Part shown: one piece after another, positions 46,546-56,816 of the stretch
Position numbering within the stretch: the first letter of the stretch is position 1
Layout: the number at the start of each line of letters is the position of its first letter
Assembly: GCF_026151205.1 (NCBI RefSeq)
Contig: NC_087073.1
Location: 4,487,001 to 4,547,000, forward strand
Length of the DNA: 60,000 bases
Direction of reading: 5' to 3'
Origin: Bolinopsis microptera
Lineage: Eukaryota; Ctenophora; Tentaculata; Lobata; Bolinopsidae
Translations under genes and position numbers: made by a program
The notes under the pieces: model-generated
What the model was told of the DNA's origin: nothing
Databases searched by the model: none
The model's input: only the letters and a program-made list of their open reading frames with translations

Positions 46546-47647
46546 ATCTGAAGCAGAAACCCGAGACTTGTGAGCCGCCTGCCGGATGAACAGCGAGGTG
46601 AAAACGTGTAAATTTGTTTATAACAAACAAGTGTACAATATGTTTATAACGTTTTAAAATACGTCTTTTGATAATTTTATATTCGTGGCTATGCAGGTAC
46701 GATATTTCGATAAAATGTTTTCGAAGGGAATAAGTTAGGCACATAATGTATGTTTATCGTTTGCAGTGCGAGAAAATTCTGAAGTCTGCCCCAACAAAAG
46801 GGCTGTGGATGCCACTAGGGAAGGAGGTAAAAGTGATGCAATGTTGGCGATGCACACAGTATGGTCACCGAAACAGGAATAAAGAGTGAACATTAGCCTC
46901 TAAAGGGAACCTCAAACGAACAGCTTCGTAAGATTCACGAGGATCAATGTATCACATGATGCGGCAGAAGGTAGGTAAATTGAGCCTTTGAGCTAGAGAT
47001 CCTTCGTTGGTCTACGTTGTAATTGCTATGTTTTAGAAGTGTCGTTTAAAATTGTATCGACCGATTTGCCCATCAGTAATGAACGATCAGTATACTTTGA
47101 TTCAGCTTACACATTTATTTTTGAAAATCCAATCAAGCAATAAAATTGATGTATATTACAAATATCAATTAATAAATTGATGAATGATGAAGCAAGCTTC
47201 CTTAATTCGGGATAGCCTGTGGCAGACAACGCCGATCTAATGCTACTACAACCTACACAAGTGCAAGTAAGTAGTAAAATATTTCATGCTAGGCATGGCA
47301 ATTAATATAATAAATAATTAAAATAATTCCTCAGCAAACGATGACCAGGATGAGGATGGCAACACCAAAAAGAGTTGAGGGATAGCTCAGATGAAAAGCA
47401 AAGTGGAGAAGATACTAGTGGTGGCAGTGATGAAGACTCCGAAAAAGAAAAGAAGAAGACGAAAGAAGAAGAGGCAATAAGAAGAAAAGAAAAAGTCAAT
47501 CAATCCACGAGGGAGAAAGATACAGATCATGGAAAAAAGAGGAGTTCAGAAAAGAAAAATAAAAAGAAGAAAAAAAGGAGACACAACCCGTCGGACATGA
47601 GGATTCAAAAGAATGATCATGAGTTTTCTGAGATTCAGAGTTTCTGA
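46546..47647 (+). pseudogene. RP9: RP9-like (PAP-1) zinc-knuckle gene, decayed, introns retained
   Basis: Pieces of an RP9 protein, a nuclear factor linked to splicing, lie in order. At about 46550-46597 KQKPETCEPPAG precedes a stop. At 46767-46889 the hallmark SAPTKGLWMPLGKEVKVMQC is followed by WRCTQYGHRNRNKE and a TGA where the family has the fourth zinc-knuckle Cys. KGN, then EQLRKIHED and MYHMMRQK, follow in shifted frames up to 46974. After an intron, 47334-47647 holds QDEDGN and the Ser/Asp/Lys-rich tail (LRDSSDEKQSGED, then KKKKKRRH). At least one nonsense and three frameshifts disable it. Retained introns argue for a duplicated gene, not a retrocopy. Confidence 0.82.
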
Positions 47648-48149
47648 ACTACGATTTAATCATAAAATACTGAAAAAGTATTTCAATACAGTACGTCAAC
47701 TAGAATGTTATCGGGATTACAAAATACACATGATATGGACTAAAAGGTATTAACTCTTGAATTAACCCCAGTTATATTTTCTACAAACTCTCAAACAGAC
47801 TACTAGTTTTTTTGACACACAACGACGGAAATACAGTTTTGACAAATATTATTGACTTTAACGTCTACCACAGCCATATTACCTATTTATTGTGAGTTAT
47901 AAAGTACGAACTGATTTTTATAATGTTAAGAAGATACGAACAAGATGTAATTTTTCACTGTGTTTTATTGAAGGCAAAAATTCGAATCATATCATACACT
48001 GTTGCAATGTTTGCTTTTGGAGTGCATAAATCACGATACCAGCATTATATCCGGACCGTTATTAATAAAGTGATCTACAGATAGCATGCAGTAGATTGTA
48101 GACAACAAGTAATTAAGAACACAAAGCACAATGAAGAAGCCCAAAAGAT

Positions 48150-48475
48150 GTCTCGCAAATAAACAGCCTTCCCGTTCGACATCATCCCCACCGACCCAGA
48201 CCTCACAGCAGTCAGCACCATCGAGAGTGAGATCGTCTATCTGTCCCTGCAAGATATATCTCCCAAAATATATACTGGTCAAACACACGGACTCTTGTCG
48301 CGTATTTTGTTTTCAGGCACTTCACTCCTGTCCATTTCAAGTGACAATCATTTGTGTGAGATATATTGAGACTAGGAAGAACCGCATAGGTATCAATGCC
48401 CTCACGATAATCCGCTGTATGCACTGTAGAAGTCAGGGATGGGAAGTATTCGCCTACTGGGGATGACGAAGGGGT
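48150..48475 (+). pseudogene. WD40-repeat-like gene remnant, part 1
   Basis: One frame reads FPFDIIPTDPDLTAVSTIES, EIVYLSLQD, YTGQTHGLLSRILF and GTSLLSISSDNHLCEIY, then meets a TGA near 48369. One base later the frame continues as ETRKNRI. The spacing and the SxDxxLCEIY ending look like a WD40 blade. No family is assigned. Intron borders may exist at 48315 (TTTTCAG) and 48475 (GTAAGT). Confidence 0.45.
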
Positions 48476-48668
48476 AAGTTTGTTTTATACTTCTTTAGTT
48501 TTTAAGCTCAGTTATTTTAAGGAATGTTTTTGTGAGGTTAGTAATAATTCCTGAAAATATCTTTGCTGATTCCCTCCCTCAAAAAGTCAAAATACATTCA
48601 AATCCTTTCCTAATTAAGAGCCTTGTGCATATAACAAACTTTACTAATTGTCTTTTCAAATATTACAG

Positions 48669-48893
48669 GTTATAAATTGTGGGAACTGACAAAAGAGAAC
48701 CCATCGTGATGATACAACCAAGCACGACACTTCATCGCCGCCTTCTCAGTCGATATCCACAGGATCCACCCGTGGTACTGCATCTGGAGATGGCGCCTCT
48801 CTAGTCTGGAACCAAGACACAAAGCAAACTCATAGCACGTTCTGACGAATGAGACAGTGAGCTGTTAACATGTGACTGGAGCGAACCAACGTA
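48669..48893 (+). pseudogene. WD40-repeat-like gene remnant, part 2
   Basis: An acceptor-like TTACAG precedes the segment and CAACGTAAGT ends it. One frame contains TASGDGASLVWNQDTKQT, the loop-strand pattern of a WD40 blade. A shifted frame ends TNETVSC and another CDWSEPT. Two or more frameshifts occur. It may belong to the same lost gene as 48150-48475. Confidence 0.4.
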
Positions 48894-49204
48894 AGTTGTT
48901 TGCGGGGACGGAGAGGGTGTTGAACATATTTCCGTGGGACAACTGGGGGGAATATCAGACAGGATACCCTTTCGGAGGAAGTGAGCGTGGAATACGTGGT
49001 TGTGTTATTCTTATGATATTCTAGTTTTAGGATGTATGGACGGTGTTATCCGAGCTACCTCCATCCACCCTCTTTCCCTCACAAACCCCTGACGCCACAT
49101 TGGGATCACTCTGATAACTCTATAAGGGCCTGTAGTTTGTCGCATGATGAAGAGAGATCATGACAATAGAATGATTAATTTGTTAGGGCAGTGGTCCCGT
49201 TGAA

Positions 49205-49398
49205 AACAGGATGAGGATATTAAAAACATTCTGTTGAGGGACAGTGATAAGGATAGTGGTGATTCAGAGGATAATGATGATGAAGAGTCAGAATCGTCAG
49301 AAGATGAGCAACCTAAGAAAAAGAAAATTAAACATATTAGTTCGAAGGAAATTAAGTACGAACGAGACTGCGGATTTATTTCCAGCAACTTAGCTTAG
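49205..49398 (+). pseudogene. Second RP9-like C-terminal tail fragment
   Basis: An open frame from a CAG at 49207 to TAG at 49396 reads QDEDIKNILLRDSDKD, an acidic Ser/Asp stretch, then EDEQPKKKKIKH. DNA and protein resemble the RP9-like tail at 47346-47440 (shared CAGGATGAGGAT and TTGAGGGA(T/C)AG). No zinc knuckle is nearby and no start. It is either a duplicated exon or a remnant of a second RP9-like copy. Confidence 0.5.
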
Positions 49399-50186
49399 TC
49401 TTACTATAGTGAACGGTTAAAGAGAAGTATAGACTACCGTTGACTTTTTATATTAACTATTTCTATTTACCGTAAAATTGACCATAGTATGGTATTTAAC
49501 CTGCCTAATTAACTGTTCTCAATCAATTTGATTATATATACTAAATAAATAGTACGAATAGTACGCAACAATCAACACAATAATTTCCATCTTAAAGTTA
49601 GCTGAAACAATGGTACTCTCAATCGGTTTGAAGGAAGATGCAAACAAGTAAAAAGGAGTAGGGATTTGAGCGGATGGTGGAAGTATTGTCCAACCCCCGA
49701 CCACCCTACTGTGCACCCCCGGTCAACGGTCTTACCAACGTCACACCGCGCAACATCACCGAGACAATATCCTCAAACTATTCAAACAGGCTATCGATTA
49801 AGTATGCTGTTTTAAAACTTAACATACTCAATCTATGGACTTTCACCGAGCCATACTTGAAACTTGATGTGTAGTTTTGTATGGAAAAACGAGCGCTTAA
49901 CACCGTATCTCTTCTTTTCAGGAACAGGTGGTCTATCAATAACCGATATAGACTGTGTGAGTTATACTAAAGACCGGATGGGAGCGCCGGCTATGTCCAG
50001 CACTGCCGTGTAGCGCGCGCACCTCTCTCTGGAGCAACCTGGAACATTCCACTCAATGCCTTTTAACCAATGTATCGTCTCATTTTGAGAATGGGTGAGA
50101 CAGGTCTGTATTACATGTTGTTGTGAATTTAATCTTTATTTTCTTCAATGATATTCTCAGTTTTGGTGAAAACAGATTTCAATCCA

Positions 50187-50212
50187 TTTTTTTTTTTTTT
50201 TTTTTTTTTTTT

Positions 50213-50255
<43 letters not shown>
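50187..50255. repeat. Poly-T run, 69 bases with one A
   Basis: Read directly. It is followed by eight C. It may be the poly-A tail of a minus-strand retroelement, but no element body is recognised to its right or left. Confidence 0.9.
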
Positions 50256-50499
50256 CCCCCCCCTTTCCCTCAGTTGAATTGAGTTACAGCCTTGACTTAT
50301 TTTGTTTAATCTACGAAGGAAAAGATATTTTTACAATACTTCTGCCAAGGATAAGGAAATCAATACGTGGGTAAAATATTCCGAAAAACAAAATAATAAA
50401 TAGTTTAAAATGATTATAATGCAGATTGATGTGTAATAAGAAGGAAAATCAATACATATAATCATCAGATGTATACAGAATACAATAAAGCATAGGTGT

Positions 50500-53400
50500 A
50501 GTGTATACTGACCAGGAACAGGTTGCAATAACCCCACAGTACTCTACGAGTCGGAGGCCATACACAGGTTGATCAATTACATGAAACAGAGATACATGAT
50601 AACGTTGAAACCCTGGATACTAGCAGTCGTCAAAGCACTTGGAACGGTTTTAGTTTAAACGTTTAATCAAATTATTTAAAAGAGTAAATCTCCGCTTTCT
50701 ATTTCGTAAAAACTATTTTGTATAGCCAAACTTAGTATCTTTGGTATTTCAACATTGGATTCTGGCCGAATTAATTCCAAAATAAGACGCCTACATGCAG
50801 GTTAGCCAGAGTGATGAAGTAAGTAACGACCCCTGTCCCAGGATACAACATGTGAGCACTTGCTAAACAGGGAAAAAAGTTTTATTGAGCTACCTTAACT
50901 GAGTCAAAGGAAAGGATGGTCATCTTTTCCTTGGTTTGGTCAAAGAATGTTTATTCTAGCAGGAACCCCGTCTAACACTAAAGTGGTTTTAAGACACGAT
51001 AGACAAAAAGTGATTATTCCCTATTTAATTCGCGTTTTTTGACAACCACTTGGAGTACCCCAAAAAAAAATTTTTTATTATTTTATTGGGCACTAAATTA
51101 ATATTCCTTGGCCATTTTTTATTTTATTTTTTTCAGTGCTGATTTGAAGCCATTAAAGCATTGACCCAGTCAAAAAAAGTTTCAGTTGTATAACTTATAA
51201 CGGTTTTTGCGGAAAGATGCGTTAAAGTTGATGCCGTGGAGTCAGTAAAAGGGCACGGATATATACATACAAATATATCGTCTCGCGTTTATATATAGTA
51301 AAGATAAGCTCGGATATTGTATCATGTAATATCTTCTTTCATATACAATATACATCCCATTCTCTAACATTCAATTGGCGTCACCCTGCAATTTCCAGAC
51401 TGTTATCGCACATTGAAGGACTGCTGTAAAGATGCCTTGCGGCAGGAGACTGCCCTAAAGCGATCTTTGTTATTCTTTACAGGGTTAAGCAAAACAAAAT
51501 CATCTTCTGTGCGTAAAATTAACATGGGTTCACTTATTAAACGTCACCCATTACTAACTTTCAGTTTGTTGAAACTTGGCCGGATAATGCATTTATCTGT
51601 TGATTAAACATAATAATACTGTAATTTCCAGAAACAGTGTTCGCGATGCAGTGGAGATAACCGAACGAGCGATCTATCTCCCAACAGACGACAATTCCTC
51701 AGATAATCCATCAACTGTTCTGCATAAAATGCTAAGCACCTTCCTATCAAAGACCACCATTAAACCACTTTTAATTATTGACCTATTATACTTAGTTGGT
51801 AGTTTTTATAGGACCACATTAATTTATTAACATATCATACTTAGTAAATTTTTATTTTGTGTGACTGTATCACCCAGTTTTAACATTTGATAATGTACAG
51901 TATATTGAACAACCCAATTTGACTGAATGATATTTATATTCTAATAAAATTCTAGATATTTTATATAATATTACAACAGACGACAACTTCCTGTTTTTTC
52001 TTCTATATTAGTTTTACTCAAATCTCATGTACAGACTTTTTTACAAGGACATGACAAATGATACTCACATTAGGCATACATTAATTGCATCTAAATATTT
52101 CACTTGCATTATAGGCTTAGAATTTATTCTCTAGGTCAAGCAGTATTTAAAATGTTTTAATTCATTTGTAGTATGACAATGTAAGGTATATAAGAAGTTA
52201 TTTAAATTTTGCTTGGGCTATTATATTGACTAGGTATTGAGGTTTAATGAGGAATATGGAATTGAATTCTATATAAATTTACACTATGTGGTTGGGGGCA
52301 TTTTGCATATTCAATATGGTACTAACTCATCTATAATCATCTATTTGATTGGTATTCCGTTTTCTGTTAATTTCTCATGAAATAGATTATTATATCTAAA
52401 TTGGCTTTAGTCGGGTGCCCCGCCTAAAAGAACTGGAATCTACCAGGAAGCATCCGTCACGAGCTTGGTCTACATAAAATTAAATTAATAACCATTCATT
52501 CATGTATGTGCACGAAATTTATTTCAATCAAAACAGAGGAAAAACCTGTGGTAGACACCGTGAATAATTCAACGACAGTGGAATGCAGAATCAGACCTTC
52601 TCCAATACTGCGAATCTCTTCAGTTCAGTTCGGAGAATGGGCTTCAGTATTTACCTTTTGCGAGAGGTACAAGTATAGCGATCCAGAGATGAGAATAAGA
52701 AAACCGTGAGATCCCTGATAAAATTGCTTACACTTGTCCTAAAATCAATAGGAGTTCTGTCAGAAGGAAACCCTGTAAATAACATCGGAGTTGAATCACA
52801 ACCGCTGCTGAAGAAGGCAGGGTATCTGCCTGAACAATACAGACTAAGAAACGGTGATACAACCAGAGTCTAGCATATATGACATCATTTCCCATTGAGT
52901 GATGCAAATCTCTTCACTGAAATGAAACAACCCAGTTCACACGCACAAGTGTACTCCAAGATCTTTACAGGATGACCAGAAGGAGCAGCTCACTACAAGC
53001 ACTCTATCCAGAAGGGGTCAGTCACTGGTGCAGTACGATATAGTTCCACCTTCAGATCATAGATGGAAAGAATCGTGCCATACTTGTATCTTCTTCTGAT
53101 TCAAATGGAGCAGGTATGAAATTTGGAGAGGAACACAAAAGGGAGCTTTGGTAAGTGGCTGCCTGTCGGATGTTTGGACTCCTACAATAGATTGAACATT
53201 AACCCTTATCCTTGCATGTGATACAAGAACATTGTTATTAAGTGTGGTGTATAAATGATGATAGAAGACCATCTGTTTAAATATCTCAGCGTGCAATTTT
53301 TTGCTATAATTAGTCATCTAGAATTCAAGATTGACAAATGCAAGAGGCCAATCCAACCGCCAAGTTATTTCTTGTCCCTCTTTTAACCAACTCGAAATGC

Positions 53401-53700
53401 TGTTTAAATAGGAAAGATCTTACATTTATAGAACTTATTCGCGTGAGCTACTCCCCAAAAACTTTGGTGTTCCAGATTCGTTGATGCTTTGATGACTTCC
53501 TGACAATAAACACTGGCTTACTTTGCCTAACCATGTCCAGGGAAGTTGACAGATAAGGCCGAACGTGATTACCTGCACCTCAAATGGAAAGGGAGTGGCC
53601 AAACTCTACTTTAAATCCGTAATACTTCCATGTTAGGATGCATGGAGGGACTGATAGAGGAAGAGGTGGAGGAGGACGGTAAGGTAGGTTCAACACTTTA
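50500..53700 (+). other. Exon-like ORF segments of unknown gene(s), partly broken
   Basis: Several stretches look like exons with AG/GT borders. 50521-50647 reads PTVLYESEAIHRLINYMKQR and LKPWILAVVKALGT. 51401-51480 reads CYRTLKDCCKDALRQETALK. 51633-51741 reads NSVRDAVEITERAIYLPTDD. 52537-52708 reads EEKPVVDTVNNSTTVECRIR and FGEWASVFTFCERYKYSDPE. 52730-52870 reads SEGNPVNNIGVESQPLLKK and ends in TAG. I recognise no family and phases do not chain into one model, so they may be exons of a decayed gene, exons of a live gene with sequence errors, or unrelated remnants. Between them I see nothing else. Confidence 0.3.
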
Positions 53701-54064
53701 TTCTCATCCGCCGTGAGGACAGCCGTCAATGTTGAAGGCTATCAGCCTCCAACACGAAAGTTCTTAAAAAAGAGGTTGTCCCACAGTTAAAAAAGTATTT
53801 ACTTAGGTCAATCTAAAATTGAATGGCAACCACTGTAAATTGTCCATTCACTCTAGATGTTTTAACACCAGTACAAACAAAATAAAAAAGTTTACTTGTA
53901 CTGCAATAATTGTATCCCACCTAGCAGTAAACCGTTATAACCCATTTAAGCTTCTGAATGAGACAATGAAGACAACACTGATCAGATGAATGTAATACGT
54001 AAAATCTCTGAGTTACTTTGAAAGCTGTGACTCATATTCAGTAACTATCTCAAGATTCTCACTT

Positions 54065-55857
54065 ATGTCTATCATACCTGAACGTGAAGTTAAGATAAAA
54101 GAACCCTTCTCTGATCCCACCAGTCTGAGCTCTAAACAACGGCAGGTCCTACTGAAGCGTGCTGAACTCTCCGCTAAGATTACCACTCCTGATGTTAGAC
54201 CTGGGGAGGCTGGTAAAAGAAAGGAGCCTCTCAGGGGGAGGACTCAAGGAACTTCGGAATTCCCTGCAAATCTTAGGTTAGTTGGGGTCGCTTCAGGGGG
54301 TTATGGCGTAGCAAATATCTTAATAATATCAACATTAAACTAACCATCAAATTATACTTCATCTCACGTAACATTCCAATCTATTGTCTCATGAAAGAAC
54401 AAGTTGTAACATTACTCCCTCAGATTGTCGTACCCTGTGGAGAGGTGTGTTGAGAGACAGTTACCCAGGAGTTACGACGTAGACAGAAGTCCTGCTCTCT
54501 CCAGACCTCTCACTCCTATACTCAGAGTTCACTGCACCAGACACTTTAGTAAACCTGTGAGTTTTACTCCTGTCATTTACTGCCTGAGAATTTTATAAAA
54601 TTAACTTATTTTAATTTGTGAGTTATCTAAATAACTTTGCTCGCTGGTAAGTGGCAGTAGAAATTTTCACATAGTTAATACAAATCTGATAGGTTCCAGC
54701 AACACCAGTAAAAGTTGATTACCTAAAGAAGCTACCAGTAGATATCACTATATTGCTTCTACAGAAATACATATCTCCGCCGGATTTACTCAGGTAAAGT
54801 TGCCACCAGTATTCTATTCTTTGTCTTTCTACTTTTGTTCCACGTTGTATAAAGACTATAAAGTGAGCGATTCTATGTAGCCTTTCCATGAATACCAATG
54901 ATCTGGTTTCTAACTAATATTTATTATACAGTGTCCGGGGAGTTTGTAAGTACTACCAGATGTTATGTGACTTGAAAGTTGTGAAACGGCGCTGGAAAGA
55001 ACACCTCACCGTGGAGAAACTCAACTTTATCAACAGAGGAAAGGTAAGTCTTAGTGTGTAAGAGTGAGGTATCTCACTGACTAATCATACTTGATGCCGT
55101 GTTATTACTGTTAATTGTGTTGCGCTTGTATATAAATCTTTTAACTACCTAAAAATTTAAAACCTTACATAATAGTTCACAAAACCTTCAGGAGAACAGT
55201 AAAGTTACCCCGTTACCGCTGACAAGGAGAATGTCTAGGAGTAAAGGTCCTCTCAGCCCCATCCAACCTGCCCCCTCTGCTTCCTCTCCCGCCTTCAGAT
55301 GGGGCTCCTCCCCCAAAACCCCCGTCCAGCACACACCATCCAGCCTAGCTCGACAACGTCCCCAAAGTCCGGATCTTCTTCCCAAACCTCGCACCATATG
55401 TCGGCGTTCAAACCCACCTCCCTCGCCTCTTGCATCACGCTCCACTCGTCAATCAGCTGCACTGCGCGGCACTCCTCAAGCTGCTGCACTGCGCGTCACT
55501 CCTCAAGCTGCTCCGACTCCGTTATCTCGTCCCCCTCCTCCTCGACACCCTCATAAACGGGCTCCCTCGGCTCGGGACATCAAATCAGACGACCTGCTGC
55601 CCACTCCTGAGAAAATAACCCCGAGTAAACGTAGTGTGGACGGTAAGAAGAAGAGGGGTGATGTGAGCAGGACCCCGTTTAGAACTCTAAACATGGGAAC
55701 ACCCAACTCCAATTCTTCCAGTAAGACAAGTCTCAGCTCCACTACCAGTCTCGTGACTCCTGATTTCAGGACAGAACACGCACACATTACTCCTGAGTTC
55801 AAGGTTCCTAGCTACTCAATCAACTCCAAATCTAGACAGCGTCTCAAACGTCTCTGA
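54065..55857 (+). CDS. Gene 1 copy B: proline/serine-rich basic protein, 5 exons, complete model
   Basis: Exons 54065-54276, 54424-54556, 54765-54793 (29-nt microexon), 54932-55043 and 55192-55857 give 383 codons with matching phases (2, 0, 2, 0). The microexon is required: exon 2 ends in phase 0 and the next large exon is open only after phase 2. Residues 1-70 are charged (MSIIPEREVKIKEPF). Residues ~115-162 hold the most ordered-looking part, KYISPPDLLSVRGVCKYYQM and KVVKRRWKEHLTVEKLNF. The rest is disordered, basic and rich in SP/TP sites (TPEKITPSKR), ending KSRQRLKRL, as in proteins regulated by proline-directed kinases. I do not recognise the family; a faint likeness of KYYQ..W to microtubule cross-linker proteins is not enough. 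AATAAA follows the stop. Confidence 0.75.
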
Positions 55858-55883
55858 GATTTAGTGAGCCTTAAATAGGGAGC

Positions 55884-55889
55884 AATAAA
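55884..55889 (+). terminator. Polyadenylation signal AATAAA, gene 1 copy B
   Basis: Same position relative to the stop codon as in copy A. Confidence 0.5.
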
Positions 55890-56816
55890 ACGAACCATGT
55901 TCAGCCGATCTTTGAAGAGACATATCGATTCGTCTGGGAAGAACGTTTAAAAATACGTTCTATAAGTTGCATAATTATATCTCGATTTTGTTATGATGGT
56001 TGTGTTGTGGATCTTTTACTACGACTCTATTCAGCTGGCTGAATAATGGGTTTATATTTTCATAACATTGTTAAAGCACTGTAAACGAGGATGTAAGTTG
56101 AGTGCTTTCATGACATTCCAATTTCATCGGATGCTTAGATTTTAAAATACCTCAGGCTGAGCCTCTGAAGTATTGTTGTTTTGCTGTAAAATTGGATTTA
56201 ACTTTAACTTGGAGAGTGAAGATTATTCTAATTTAACTTGAATATCATTATATTGACTATATTCTGTTGTTTTTTGAAGTTGTGTTTATACCCTGTGAAA
56301 TTTTCTGTAAACTGACACGATATTGAACATTGTTATTGTATTTTATATTTGATATTATTTGTCATTAATTGAACTGTAGTTTAACTTATATTATCAAAAC
56401 TTAAGTCCCAAACTGTTGCACTACACAAAAGATTAATAGAACGATAAAATGTTTAATTTCGAATACATTTTAAATCCAATAAGCTATCAAAGCATCACGA
56501 ACACCCCTCGCACCCTCATTTGAAGCAATCACAAAACCGAGAATATATTACAGTCCGGACAAGATGCCAGCCACTCCTCAGGCAATATCGGGACCACGTG
56601 ACCTCGTTACCACTACTTCTTGACAAGTGGAGAAGCAATAAAGGCAACTGTTCTGACAGTACGAGGTAGTTTATTGCAGGCACAGTATTCCTCCTCTAGT
56701 CCTCACGCTCTCACATACGTCCTCCTCACTTTCTCGTTGTTAATTAGTTGCCACAAAACCGATTAGATAGTCCTTATGGCAGTGTGGTACGAGTGAAAAG
56801 CTGATCAGTAGGGATT

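Noticed and set aside
48150-48893. Naming the WD40-like remnants PEX7 or NUP43
   Set aside because: Blade-like strings are present, but no diagnostic sequence survives the frameshifts; both names rest on generic WD40 similarity.
53629-53685. First exon (MLGCMEGLIEEEVEED) of gene 1
   Set aside because: It ends in phase 1, and joining it to the region before 54065 gives an early stop; ATG at 54065 fits without it.
54932-55043. Identification of gene 1 as a PRC1/MAP65-type microtubule cross-linker
   Set aside because: Only a short YYQ...W-type pattern resembles the family; the spectrin-like core that should follow is missing, so no symbol was given.
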